Assembly: GCF_004193775.1 (NCBI RefSeq)
Contig: NC_041018.1
Coordinates: 35,098,913-35,162,912 of the forward strand
DNA length: 64,000 nt
Direction of reading: 5' to 3'
Source of the DNA: Glycine soja
Taxonomy: Eukaryota > Streptophyta > Magnoliopsida > Fabales > Fabaceae
How positions within the stretch are numbered: position 1 is the stretch's first letter; every line of letters starts with the position of its first letter. Shown here piece by piece: positions 23,682 to 36,423 of this stretch. Under the pieces are notes generated by a model. It had not been told where the DNA came from. It saw nothing but the letters and a program-made list of their open reading frames with translations, and searched no databases. A program made the translations under genes and the position numbers.

Positions 23682-23990
23682 CTTAATGAAAGCAACTCAA
23701 GGAAAACAAAATCCTCTAACCTTAGGAATGGTCATATTAGTGCCATCAATGTTGTCATTTGATTCTTTGATTTCTGCCACAAATGAGTTATCAGATGCAG
23801 CACTATCTGACTGATGGAAATTATCGAAGTTCCCATTTAGAGCTACAGTTGCAGCAGTTTCAGTAACACTGGGGTCTAAATCATATGAAACGCCATCATC
23901 GTCTCCAGAATTTGAAGGTTCATCATGAACACCATTTTGGTGGACTACTTCAACCCCATCAGCAGGTAAAAGGTTAATTGGATCCATCAC
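19997..23990 (-). CDS. WVD2-like (WDL4/5-type) TPX2-domain microtubule-associated protein
   Basis: WVD2/WDL proteins bind and bundle cortical microtubules and influence cell elongation. Eight coding exons can be joined with GT-AG junctions and consistent phase: 23721-23990, 23336-23590, 23142-23182, 22975-23046, 22754-22853, 22579-22650, 22387-22497 and 19997-20524. They give about 482 residues. The N-terminus ([11 protein letters not shown]) is acidic. The TPX2/KLEEK domain lies at about residues 215-300 ([59 protein letters not shown]). A basic, Ser-rich tail follows ([15 protein letters not shown]) and the end is PIMAAH. Two Met codons are adjacent at the start; the second, as in MDPIN, is probably used. 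The last intron is 1.86 kb. A TA microsatellite sits in the first coding intron. No damage is visible. Sub-type is by memory of Arabidopsis WDL5. Confidence 0.93.
23620..23673. repeat. (TA)n microsatellite in intron of the WVD2-like gene
   Basis: About 54 bp of uninterrupted TA repeats fills some 40% of the 130-bp intron between coding exons 1 and 2 (23591-23720). Length polymorphism is likely. Confidence 0.95.
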
Positions 23991-25320
23991 TCACACTAGC
24001 CTACCAGTTACATAGAAACAAAGAACTGTGACTTAGAGATGCTAATACACAAGAAACAAATATATATCCTTAACAAGAACAAGTTTAACCATTTATTTGG
24101 TATTCATCTGCAATGCTGCCCCTATAGCCAGGCCAGCTTTGAAACATCTAGATGCAAATTCTCAAAACATTTATTTTTCTTTTCCACCGTCCATAAACAA
24201 ATAGAGATTATAATATTTCAAAACATAGTTCATCATGTTGTAATGGCAACTTACCTACTAGAAGAAGAAAATAGGAGTGAAATGACAATGTAGAAGACCT
24301 GTCAGGTTGTGTCACAGGTTATTTACCATTCAAATTGGAGTAAGCAACACAACATAATTATCATAATTCAGAACTTTCAGTTAAACTTTTCCTCTATCCT
24401 GGGGTAAGAAAATTCAAGTAAAATATGATAAATACGTATTCATCCCATTTTCAAAGCCATTGACACTAATTAATAATCAATAACCGTTGTAGAGCAATTT
24501 TGTTTCACAATCCAATCTCCTCCTCGTTTCTAGTGCATGAAGAAAAACCGGGGCAGGATTTTTATTTTCAATACGACACAAGAAAAAGGGGGAAAGACAA
24601 TATAATCAAGATTCACATGATTGAGAGTTAGAGCCCTAATTCAAAGCTTATGCACTTGCCTAGCAGTTAGCATAGCAACAAGTATAAAAGTTCTTGTTAA
24701 ATGCAAAACTATTCTCATCAAGAGTTAATGAAAGACTAAAACTTCAACTGGGGATTTAGCCAAATCATCATGATTATGAACAATGCTCAGATTCCCAATC
24801 CCTCCCCTCCCAATCCAACACTGATCTCACACCAAATTCATGCCACAAAACAATCCAATGACAACCCAAGTTCCATTCTTGATACAGAACATTCCCAACA
24901 AACAAATAAATCAAAAACAAATAACCAAACCAATCTCACTTAAAATTTCAGAATAAACAAGAAGTCAATAACACAACCCCAGATACAAAAATTTGATTTT
25001 TCTATCACATCAGTCACCAACAAGTCAAAATTCCACAACAAGAAGCGTTACCTGGCAAAAGGGTAGTCAAAATGCCATGAAAAGTTGGACACTGAAACAC
25101 CACCGATGCAAGCAGAGTGACCTGAAGTGCACAGAACAAAGAGATCTAAAGCCCCCCAGAAAGAAAACCGACCCAGAATGAGGATTGAGTAGAGGATCAC
25201 GATCCAAGGATCCACACACAACACCAACAAGATCCGAAAGATTGAAACTGTAGATTTTGCTGATTGAAAGATTGTATTTTTTTTTTTCTTTACATGGTAT
25301 TAGAGAAAACCAAAAGGCAA
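23991..25320 (-). other. 5' UTR and 5' UTR intron of the WVD2-like gene
   Basis: An acceptor (CTGGTAG on the minus strand, ending at 24001) lies 10 bases before the start codons. A matching donor (CCAG then GTAACG) lies at 25051-25052. This implies a 5' UTR intron of about 1.05 kb at 24001-25051 and a first non-coding exon from 25052 to about 25320. The first exon is rich in CT repeats on the coding strand, as in many plant leaders. Confidence 0.6.
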
Positions 25321-25345
25321 AGAAGAGAGAGAAAGAGAGAAGTCT

Positions 25346-25355
25346 TATAAATAAG
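25346..25355 (-). promoter_or_regulatory. Candidate TATA box of the WVD2-like gene
   Basis: The minus strand reads TTATTTATAA here, about 300 bp upstream of the inferred 5' UTR donor and followed by a CT-rich leader. Position and composition fit, but the transcription start is not known. Confidence 0.4.
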
Positions 25356-25499
25356 GAGAAGGAGAAGGAGCGGTTTTGAAATGGGATTGAAGGTGAAGTC
25401 GCTCTCTCTTACTGGAAATGGCGAGTGAGAGAGTGAATGGGTCACACAGACATAGAGACACAGAGACAGGGTCAGACTATACGGTTTTTTCTTCAAGAT

Positions 25500-26157
25500 A
25501 AATTAATTATTATTAATTACTATTAAATAAAATACTATTCACTACGGTTTTTTACTTTTTACAAGTTCCCCCAAAAATACTGATAAATACACCGTTAATT
25601 AGCCACTACTCTTAACAAAATACCGCTACTCTCCCTTCACCTTAACGCTATTTAACTGTTCTTAATGTGGCTGCAGGTTTTTCATTTCTAGAATTTATCG
25701 AAGTTAAAAATTTAAAAATAAATATTTCATAAAAAAATAAAAAGAGAAGAAGGAGATACATTGATTCCATATAAAATAATTTTATAATGTCATTTAATTA
25801 TAAATTATTTAAAATTATTTTACATAATTAATATATCATTATTAAACTTAATAAAAATAAATAGGTTTAACAAGCAAAATAATTTTTTATTTTCTTTTTC
25901 AGCAAAAGAAATAAAGTAAATAATGTATATGTGTAGTACTAATAATGTAATATATTATAAATTTGTTAATATAGAATAAATTTAATAATTTTTATAATAA
26001 CTAACTTCAAACTCATTTTTACTACAATTTTTTGGGGTTGATACTATCTTTGCATAGAAATTAAATTCTAGATACCAATTAATAAGAAAATATTATCAAT
26101 TTGTTACTATGTTAATTACAAGGATGGTGTATTTCAGTTGATACTTGATAGTTAGAC

Positions 26158-26188
<31 letters not shown>

Positions 26189-28581
26189 CTTGTTTGAGGT
26201 GCAGTAAAAAAAAGCTGTTGTTTAAGGTTTTAATTTTGCATAAATTCAGAAATATAATTAATATGTTAGTATTCTTGTTAAAAAATCATAATATGCCCTT
26301 AATTTTTATCTTCTTTTTCACAACTTTTTGTTAATTAAAAATTAAAATTAACATCATTTTGAAATATTTAAATAATAAATAAAAAAATCAAAAGTGACAA
26401 TTAAAAATAAATAAAAAATAGTATTGTAATAGTAATTATTTTACACAAGAAATAAATCATTTTCTAATTTTTATGGAAAAAGGAAAAACATTTGCTATAA
26501 TGTTTTTAAGAGTTGATGACTTAAATGATCATACTCTACAATATTTTATATACGAGGACACTCCATTCAATTTTCTCATTAATCAAAACTCACGAGTTTA
26601 TTTTCAAGACATGACAATTAGTTTCGATATTATTTATAATGTTTGATTACATTCAAAATTAATGGATATTCTAATAAATTAATATAAGACTTTTCCATCT
26701 CTTTTATACACTTCTTTAAAAACTTTTCAAGAAAGAGTCAAACACATTTAATTATAAAGTTTTTAATTAAATGATAGAAGTAAAATCAATTAATGTTTTT
26801 TCATGTCATCTTCAATTCAATATAATCTCAAATTTACACAATTTCTATATCCTCTGGTCCGGTGGCCGGCCGTGTTACATTTTTCATCTAAATTTTGGAA
26901 ACAATCCCGCCCGTTAATCTTAAAAAAAAAAAAAAACTCTGAATTTGCTCAGTTATTTAAATTTATTGGATTCAGTTCGGATGCATGCCTAAAAACTCTG
27001 AAGTTCGATCCATTTTATCTTACAAAGAGTTAAACCTCTTAAATGAAATTTTTTTGAAGTTATTGATCAAACTTTGGGTAATATTTATGAAAATTAATTC
27101 CTTCAATCTTTTAAAAATCATTTAAGAAACATTCGATTGCAAAAAAGTTAACTTAAAAATACTCTCGTGTGGTAAAAAAATATTTATTTTTCTCTTTTTT
27201 CCCCAAGACTAAGTGACATGTAAGACTTTTTTCCTCCCTTTTACAAGTGAAACTTACTCAAATTTTTAAAAACTCTCAGATGTAAGTTCCTTATAGTTTT
27301 AAAAATATAAAAAATACAGAGTGGCCGAAAATGCATCCAAAATAAATAAACTAATAAAAAGGGCTATTGTAGATTAGTTTGTAGTATGAATGTATATGAT
27401 TATCATGAAGGGAATGAGTAGATAATGCGAAACCATTCAGCGTAAAAAAATGAAAAACCAATCGATTTGCGTTGATTATAATAACAATCAATAAACTATA
27501 GAAGGAAAATAGTCTAATAGACAATAGGTATATATTAATTTCAAAAGCTAACTATTTTTGGTAACAATTTCAAAAGCTAACTCTAAAATGAAGGATAATC
27601 CAAATCTTATAAGTAATATTTTAATTGTACTTTTAATTGATAAGTAATATTTTATGTATCTCTCATGTCTATGTTAGAAATAATTAATCGTAACTCAACC
27701 AAAAATAAATAAAAACTAACTCAAGGGAAAGGATTTTCTAAACATGGGTATTTCAGACATATTCCTAGTTGATACTTGACATCTTGACATAACTGTATGT
27801 GTCAAAGTGAGAATGATGATTTATTGGTTTTTCAGTAAATAGTTTATGTATACTAGATTCATCTAATCACAAGTTAATATATATGATTAGTTTGTTAATT
27901 TTATAATATTTTTTTAAAAATTATATCTATCATAAATTTTAGTTAATTGATAGTACAAATATTTCCACATAGAAATTAAACTCATATTTTGGAAAGATTA
28001 TTTTCTTAAAAAAATTGATATTTTTTTAAAATTTTTCTCAAGATGTTGACAAAAATAAAGGACTGTTATCTAAAACAAATTAAAATACAATAAAAATAAA
28101 AAAAAAAAAGCTTTTAAAAGTTATGAATTATTTACATACACTAAAACTCTTCTAAATGGCCCTTAATATATTGATGAGCACATCACTGAATCATATAACT
28201 AAAAATGAAAAATGGGGTGGATCAAGGGTGAATTTGTCTATCTCCATGTCCATGTAAAAAATGGGATAGATTTGGGTTCAAATTTATAAAAGATAAGAGT
28301 AAGAAATGGAACTCGATCTCATTCCCATCGATTTTGTCAGTTCCAAAAAATTACCGGAAAATCCATCTCACATTTTTTTTAAAATTATTTATTTATATAC
28401 ATTAAATAAATTATATATTAAGTTACTTATTTTATTTTTAGTTAAATATATAATTATTAATTTTTTTATAATTAATATTATAATCATAATATTACTTATT
28501 TAACTATTAAAGTAATTATTTTATATTTTAATAATTAAAAAATAAAATATGAAATAATTATATAATTAACAATTAAATATA

Positions 28582-28612
<31 letters not shown>

Positions 28613-31600
28613 ATTATATATAAATATATATCCGACCCCACTCGTGCTTCTCCAAGTCGGAAAAAATCCAATCCAACCAAAATAAATTTTTTTCATTGAA
28701 TTTAGAGTATAATTAGACGGGTACTCACAAGTTCAGTTTTAATTATCATATCTTTATGTATAATCACCACTGTGTTTCTTTGAAGGCTAAAACTTAAGTA
28801 ATGCATGCATATGGTTGTTGGACTACTACGACTCTTGCAACATCTCATGTAACTTTGATTGCATGTTTAAATATATCCTCTTTCTGTATCACTTCAGTTA
28901 AAAAGAAATAGTGATCAAACAATAATCTTCCCATTCAAAAAAGAAAAAGAAACCAGCCTGGATGGGGAATTACATAAAGCAAAACAAAACCAGGGATCAA
29001 GCAAATAAAAGTCTGGATGATGGACCCACTTTCATATTCAATTAACATAAACTTTTTCATTAATTACTACCTTTTCTACGTAGAGGCTCCTAGTCGAATC
29101 AATTAATCTAAATTTTACCACTTTTTATACATTGAATTTAACAAATAAATTGAAATACAAAACAATGATAATTGAAACGTCAATACGATGGTGGGGTTCT
29201 CCCTAGACTACACCAAGTAAACAACATTCACCCACATTCATTACATAGGGCCAGTTGGGTCAGACAATGTTTTAGTTTAACCAAAAATTATTTTCTTTGC
29301 TTGGTGGTTTGTAATACCAACATGATAAGACAGATATACTTTTAAGCCAAGTTGGATATCACAAAGATAAGGATTGAGACTCTATCAACAACGTTTCTGT
29401 CCAACCCAGGTTCAGTTACACTATCACCACCGGTGTTCATGGATTGATTGTTGTAGCATTTCCATAGAAGTGGTAAAATGGATTAATTATAATAAATGAA
29501 TAGGTACGAATTTGTTCAATACAAAATAGGGCTTGAACTTTAACATTTTGAATTTGAATTAAATTCAAGTTTTTCAAACATGATCTGATTGTGGTTTGAC
29601 TTGGGTTTACTTTGTAAAAATTGTGTTTTCATCCAACTTGAAACTCATTGTAAAGGTTTGAATTTGAATTAAATGAGTTTTTCTAAGTTGATATGATTAT
29701 AGTTTTCTTTTTAACCATAAGAATCAAATTAAGACATACATCAAAGAGCTTATAGTAAGTTATTCACCTTATTCACTGAGTTAAACCCCTTAGATTGATT
29801 ATGATTTGATTAAGATGAATTTATAAAAATGAATCTTTTGGCTTAAACTGACAAGCCAACCATAAAAAATAGGCCAGCTCGGTCCAACCCAAATTTCATA
29901 TGGGTGAGTTTTTTGCGATTGGTCGAATCAAGGCTAATTGACCTTGTGGTTTTATTTTGTTCAAATTTGTATAATTTAAAAGGAAAAATAAATAAATAAA
30001 ATAATATTAAATCAAAATAAGTTTGATAGTTTCCAGACCTATAATTCTTGGATACGGCGTGCCCCATTGAGTCATGCTAAATTTGTTAAGTTCTATTTAG
30101 GCTACAATTTTTACATTTTAACCTGGCCAGGGGCCCAATGTGCCAACAAACTTGGCCGTTTTTACTGCTCTAGATTTGGGTTTACTTCATAAAGCATATT
30201 TTTTCAATCATCTTGAAACTCATTAAAAGCAATCTGCATTGAGTCAGATAGTTGATTTTATGACTTCTAATTTTTGTCTTATACTTTTAATATAGAGATT
30301 TTCATCATTTTCATTATTACAGTAAAAAAATCATTATTATTTTAATTTAGAATATTTTTAAATATTTTTCTTTAACTGTAAAAAATGTTTTTATTTGTAA
30401 TAATTTTTTCAAATTTATCTTTAAGATTGATGAGAGTCTATATTAATCTCCTAATAAGAGAGAAAGAAAATGACAATTCATAATAGCATTTAATTATAGA
30501 TTAAAATAAATACGGATATTTTAGTAAAAAAATCATTAATAGACAAGATAAAATGAAGTCTTAAATAAGGGATAAAATTGTTGACTATGTCTTATCAATA
30601 GGAAAAAAAAAAGAGTAACTACTAGTTTAACTATCTCATAAATTATGTTATAAGTTAAATTTATAATAAATAAATATTTTTAAACATATAAATTATACTA
30701 GTATTTTAAATTTACAATAAATAATTTATATTGTCATATATTGTTATTATTAATTGATATTAAAAACATAAGATGATATTTCAATTGATATTAAAGTTAG
30801 AACTAAAGATTTTGAAAATGATAGATTGAAAGAGATAAATAGTTAAGTTAAACCATTCAATTGACATTAAAAACATAAAATCATATTTCAACTGAATGTT
30901 AATTACGATTTAGGAGTGTATTTAAATTTTGAAGATAATATATATTATAAAAGTAAATGAACTTACTATACATGATAATGTATGATTTAATGACAATATA
31001 AAATTACTTTATTTTGTTAGTACATTACCTATTTTTTCTTTAATTTAACCAAAAACATAGAAAGTCAAACTTACATTCCACTTTTAAATTTTTTTATGGA
31101 CAAATGTTAATTTTTAATTTGTCAATGAGAGAAATTCAAACTCATTATCTCTTTCTTTCTTCTTTTTTTCTTTTAATCACCAAGTTAATATTATTACTCC
31201 CCGCTGGACATTCTAATTGATAAGGTCTTATTTTTTCAAGTCAAACTTACACTCCACATTCTAATCAATAAGGTGTTATTATTAATATCAAGGATTTTGC
31301 TAAGGGCATTGATTAGGAAATTAAAATGAGAAAGTATTTATTGTAAAAATTATAGCAGAATATAAAAAAAGTCATAAATAATGTAATTTTATGTATTTCA
31401 AAAAAAAATTCTTTTTAATTTTTTAACCAATATCTGAAGTGGGTTAGTATTTGCCTGATATCAATTCACTAACTAAATTTTTCAGTATTTAATTTAGTTG
31501 GTTGAATTATATTGTCATTGTTTCATTTGCATTTGTGAAATGCAACAGTGATCAAAAAGTTATTTCAGGTTTTATAAACAGTCCTCACGGCCTCACCCAC

Positions 31601-32599
31601 ACTTTTTTTGTTGTGTACCTGAAAGCTAGATTGCAACCAATGACACGATATACCAATAGTATATGGTCATCGATCCAACATTGAAATTATATGAACAACA
31701 CTGAATCTGTGATATGGTTTGCATTCGAACTTTTTTTCTTTCTTTCAGTTTCATGAGATCCTTGGCAATTAACAAATGATACATAAGTTGAAGCCTTCAA
31801 GCACAGAACCACAAGCCACAAAATTAGGGACATATGTATGGTATTGGTCCTTCAGAAATCACGTGGTAGGTGTATAATTGCCTTGTTGTCACTATTTTCT
31901 ATTATGTTGCTGCTTTCTTATGTTTGGTGACTTTGATATTTGCCTAGCTTGTTCATCACACGTGACCCCTCCTCCCTCTATCTCTATAAAATTATAAAAA
32001 TATATGCATGGTACTTTTAAACAATAATTGTGTCAAAAACGTTACGGGTGTGCACCGTTTGAGTATACATGGTGAATCTGATAAACTTGACAAAACCTTA
32101 TTAGTTTATGTTGGTTTTGTTTTTGGTCAAAATAAAGTGTTGGTTTTGTTTTATTCCTTCTTCTTCTTCCTGAACCCATACAAATTCGAAATGGTTTGGT
32201 TTGAGTAATGCGTTTATATATAATTCAAAGCCGTGAACGCTATATGACTTGATAATATATACATAAAACGTTCTATGGAGGTGTTGAGGTGATTAATGTT
32301 GTAATGCGTTGATAATACATATTTTTCTATCTTTTTTTTATTTTGTTTATTTAGTACTCATATTCAATTGTGTTTCAACTCAGAGAGTATAATTTATTCA
32401 ATTATAATTCTAATATTTACTTTTTCCTTTTCTATTTTCTAACACAAAACTGAACTTGGAATGCCATAAAAACATTACAAGGTTTTTAAATTTTTTTTAA
32501 TAGTTTTAAAGATGAGACCTGGTAGACCGGCCCAATTTAATCTAAGTTTGATCAGGTTGATTTAGTTTGGAAAAAAAATACATAAATTCAACTCAATCA
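25500..32599. other. Long AT-rich intergenic region, no gene seen
   Basis: Seven kilobases without a supportable coding region. It holds two short (AT)n tracts (26163-26188 and 28580-28605) and very AT-rich sequence at 28370-28620. A stretch at 29850-30150 contains AGGCCAGCTCGGTCCAACCC and GGCCAGGGGCCCAATG; it resembles an eroded hAT-type non-autonomous element but lacks clear ends. The ORFs here are short, with biased composition and no family resemblance. Confidence 0.5.
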
Positions 32600-33318
32600 A
32601 AAAGAAATGCGAATAAGAATCAATAGAAAGAAGACAGAGATACTCCTAGGAGGTCTCCCCTTCCATGAGAGGGCTTTCTACCTCCATGATGGGAGGCTTC
32701 TCTCCCTCTAGCTGGATTTCCCTCTTTATAGTGAAAGATTTTTCTCTTTTTTATTTTTATTTTCTCACCTCTACCCCTTCACCCCTTGATTGGCCATCAT
32801 CTCTATCCCCACCCTCCTCTCTTCCTTTTTCAACCACCATTGATATCTCTTTCTCTTTTATATTTATCTAGTCTCTCTTATTAACTATGTTGTACATGTT
32901 GATCATTCTCTGTATCTCCATCACCTTTCCCCCTTACGATAGAGCTTGTTAGAGCCTTTTTTGCAACTGGACTCTAACCACTAGAGGTTGATTTTAGGTC
33001 ATCTTCTTTTGAGTTGTTGAGCATGTGCAAACTTAGAAAGAATTACAAAAAAAAAAAAAAAAAAAAATTGAAGATAAGCGTGCTCATAGCTCTATCTAGG
33101 TTTCTTGTAATAAGAGGAAGCGAGTTCTGTGTTTTTTTCTTTTTGGAATTTGTAAGTTTTGGTTGGTAATTATTAGTGTTAAGCGTGTATGCCCTAATCA
33201 AACATTTTTCATATGTTGCATTATTGTAATGCTCTTTTTAGTATCTGTATGCTTGTGTAACTGTTGTTGGACATTTTTAATTTTCCATGAATGAAGTATT
33301 GACAAAAAAAAAAAAAAA
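32600..33318 (+). mobile_element. Candidate retroposon with poly(A) tail
   Basis: A block ending in about 18 A residues (33304-33321) interrupts a diverged repeat. Similar sequence flanks it: AACTCAATC at about 32590 and AACTCAACCCAATC just after the A-run, possibly a degenerate target duplication. An internal A-run (33048-33066) suggests two events. There is no recognisable coding region, so it may be a processed transcript or a LINE/SINE tail. Confidence 0.35.
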
Positions 33319-33476
33319 AAAACTCAACCCAATCTGAAGTATTTTTATAATTTTTATTTTCAAACATCCAAATAAGTATAATTGAAATACTATAATAATT
33401 GAATAAATTTTAATATTTACATATTTATAATGATTCATAATTTTTTAAACCATGAATTTTTCTTCTAGTTTATAAG

Positions 33477-33480
<4 letters not shown>

Positions 33481-33516
<36 letters not shown>
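33481..33516. repeat. (AT)n microsatellite
   Basis: About 36 bp of uninterrupted TA repeats in non-coding sequence. Confidence 0.95.
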
Positions 33517-33520
<4 letters not shown>

Positions 33521-33689
33521 TATCGTATTCTATAATTTTCAAAATTGGGTATCTCTATGTAATCTATGTTACAATCTATGTGATACCTTTTCACATAACA
33601 AAATGTGGGGTGTTCTAGGAAGTGCATTTGTAACATATAGATTGCATACAATATAAAAGATCACGTCCAATTTGATGAAAAGATCTACA

Positions 33690-34003
33690 ATAGAAGTCAT
33701 TTTTTTATGGAGATTGATGAAAAGGTATCACAAAAAAAGACTTACCTATAATTTGTATCGACTTAGAAAAAGTATTCAATCAAGTGCCAAAAAATGTATT
33801 AATTGTAGTGACTTTAGAGTTAGAGAAGCAAGGTGTTTGTGTAAGTTATATCTGAGTTCTACAAAACATGTATGACACGATAACTATGTATGAGAACTAT
33901 AAGAGACAATACTACCAACTTTCTTATAAGGATAAGATTACATCAAGGTCGACGCTTAATTCCATACTTGTTTAATCTTATTTTATACTATACGATTAGA
34001 TCA
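33690..34003 (+). pseudogene. Reverse-transcriptase fragment of an RTE-type LINE
   Basis: One plus-strand frame reads ICIDLEKVFNQVPKNVL, then LELEKQGVCVSYI, a TGA, VLQNMYD, and near the end TSRSTLNSILV followed by TAA. In RTE-clade plant LINEs the same part of the RT domain has FIDLEKAYDRVP, LEKKGV, IQDMYDG and HQGSTLSPYLF, so the order and spacing fit. Two stops and many substitutions show it is an old, inactive fragment of about 100 codons. The upstream domains and the catalytic YxDD box are absent. Confidence 0.7.
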
Positions 34004-34280
34004 TTTTACTTTTAAAATTTTCAATTAATAAAGTTCCTTATTTTTTAAAATGGGTTCAAATATGTTGCATTTAAAATTAAATTTGGTCCTCTTATTTTAA
34101 ATTTGTGTAGTAGATATGAAAGAAAAATAGAACCAAATTGAAAGCATTTTAAAAAATTACAAAAGACCTAAATGAATTTTTTAATAGTAAGGACCAAACT
34201 GAATTGAAAAAAATAAATTAAACAGCCAAAATAACAATTCAACCTAAAAATTACATTCAAGAATCTAGAAATCTTTGGCC

Positions 34281-34945
34281 CCATTTGGTTTTAGCTTGTG
34301 AGTTTTGAATTTTTTTAAAAATAACAATCAGATTTTAGTGTTTAAAATTTAGTTTCATTTTTTCTCCAATTTTTAGTTTCAAAATAAACTCATTTTAAAA
34401 TTTTTATATCCTATAAAATTTAGTTTTATAGTGTTTTTGTGTGGTAGTGACGATATGGTGGTTGTGTTGGTACCAATGTAGACGTCGATGGTAACAATGG
34501 GAGCAATGACGATGCTGGTAATGGTGGTGATGGTGATAGTAGTGCAATGGTGGAGGTGACATTGATGGTGGTAATACTAGTGATAGTGATGGTGACAACA
34601 ATCTGATCGTAATGGTGGTGGCGATAACAACAGTGATAGTAATAACAATGATAGTGTCGATGCCAGTTACAATGCTTGTGGAAGTGGCAGTAGCCATGAT
34701 GATGATAGTAACAGTGTCGATGAGGTTTATGGTGGTGGTGATAGCAAAAATAACCATGGTTAAATACAGGGATTGCATGATATTTTAGAACTAAAAATTA
34801 AATTCATAAAAAAAATTCTTAATTTTAAAAATGAATGTAAAAATATTTTTAAAATAGTTAAAAAAATCATCTTAATTTGCTAAACAAGTTTTATTTTAAA
34901 AAGTACATTTAAAAAGAAATATAAAAAACTCACAATCATCCAAAT
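34281..34945. mobile_element. MITE-like element with trinucleotide-rich core
   Basis: The left end CCATTTGGTTTTAGCTTGTG (34283-34302) resembles the complement of the right end near 34929-34945 (ACTCACAATCATCCAAATAA). Inner AT-rich flanks are also roughly complementary. The core (34437-34760) is a degenerate GTG/ATG trinucleotide stretch. No transposase is present. The superfamily is uncertain. Confidence 0.5.
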
Positions 34946-35410
34946 AAATCTTTACTTAAACAAAATCAAACTCAATATTACTGCTTGAACTTACAGATAC
35001 TGAATGACAACAGAACAAAATAATAAATTATTCAATCATCCTATAATCAACCCAAAATGGTTAATTAGTTATGATTACAGATTGACAGTGGCTAATTGCT
35101 TGAGTGGATTTCACTCTTGAAAGCAGAAGTTCTTCAAACAAAGCAAATGGGCTTTTGCTTGGTAACAACATTTTGTGGCCTAGAAAAGAAGATAAGCTAT
35201 TTGCACCTAACTTCCCTTTCGAAAACAACAAATATAAATGAAGACTCTTCAATTATGTTCTCACAGCAGATATGTTGAGAATATCCTTTCTGTTTTTAAT
35301 TTCCTTGTTTATCACGTATTCAGAAATCTATAGAAAAGAACCATCAAAATTATTGACAACCATTTTTGGATGTATTAAGGAGATCGTGGTCCTTTGGCTA
35401 GCTCCCACCA

Positions 35411-35415
<5 letters not shown>

Positions 35416-35441
<26 letters not shown>
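35416..35441. repeat. (TA)n microsatellite
   Basis: About 26 bp of TA repeats, 80 bp upstream of the copia gag remnant. Confidence 0.9.
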
Positions 35442-35520
35442 TCCACCTACGGGAAGTCATATATATGATGGTCTCAAATGAAGCTCCTAACTTCGATATA
35501 GCTAGATGATTTTCTTTTAG

Positions 35521-36135
35521 GTATTGAGTGGAGCAAATTATCACTTTTGGAAGAACAAGATGAAAGACTTACTATTTGTGAAGAATATGCATCTTCCGGT
35601 CTTTGGCACACAAAAGCCAGATTCTATGTCTGATGAAGAGTAGGATTTTGAACATGAACGTGTATGTGATTTTATTAGACACTTTGTAGATGAACTCATT
35701 TATAATCTCATTTCTCATGAGACACATGCAGGAACTCTGTGACAAACTCTCGAGTCCTTGTATGCTTCTAAATTAGGGAGCAACAAATTATATCTATTGA
35801 AGAGCTTTGTTGAATTGAAGTATAAGGACGAAGCTCCATTTACTGAGCACTTAAGTGAATTTCAAGGATGTTGTGATCAGTTGTCAGCCACAGGTATCAA
35901 CTTTGATGATGACGTGTTGGGATTGTTCCTATTAATAACTCTAACTGATTCGTGGGAGACATTTCAGATCTCTATAATTAGTGTTGCCCCCAATGGTATT
36001 GTTCCTTTGCAAATGGCAAAGACTAGTGCTCTTAATGAAAAGATGCGAAGGAAGACGCAAGGTATTTCTTCTCAATTAGAGGTGCTTGTTACTGAAAACA
36101 GGGGAGCAGCCAGAAGAAGAGATGGCTCTAATGGG
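35521..36135 (+). pseudogene. Copia retrotransposon gag fragment
   Basis: A single frame reads [20 protein letters not shown], then ESLYASKLGSNKLYLLKSF, KYKDEAPFTEHLSEFQG and MAKTSALNEKMRRK. This is the pattern of plant copia gag (UBN2-type), which coats the retroelement RNA. The frame is broken by TAG at 35641-35643 and TGA at 35740-35742. The zinc knuckle, protease, integrase and RT are absent, so this is a truncated remnant of about 200 codons. The sequence after it (36150-36423) is non-coding. Confidence 0.75.
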
Positions 36136-36423
36136 GAAATAGGTCAACACAATAATAAACTCTATAAAAGAATAATAGGCAGTAGAAATAAATTCCCCCA
36201 AACTTGCAAGAACTTGTGAGGAACACCAATAAAGTATAGAGTGCAAAATAGAAATTAAAGAAAACAAAGACACAATTTGTTTAACGTGGAAAACCCCTAA
36301 ATGCAAGAGTAAAAACCACAAGTCATTCAGACTAAAGAAATAACTTTACTATAATCAATGGAGATACAAGAGAACCTCCAATAAGTGCACTAAAATGTGC
36401 TACAAACAGTCAAATCTTCGTGC
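36136..36423. other. Non-coding retroelement remnant
   Basis: The stretch contains TTTAACGTGGAAAACCCCTA near 36280, a phrase common in plant repeats. It appears to be split from 37413 onward by the LINE insertion. No gene is seen. Confidence 0.35.

Noticed and set aside
34404..34778. 124-codon minus-strand ORF
   Set aside because: It is low-complexity Thr/Ile/His text produced by the trinucleotide repeat core, with no domain.
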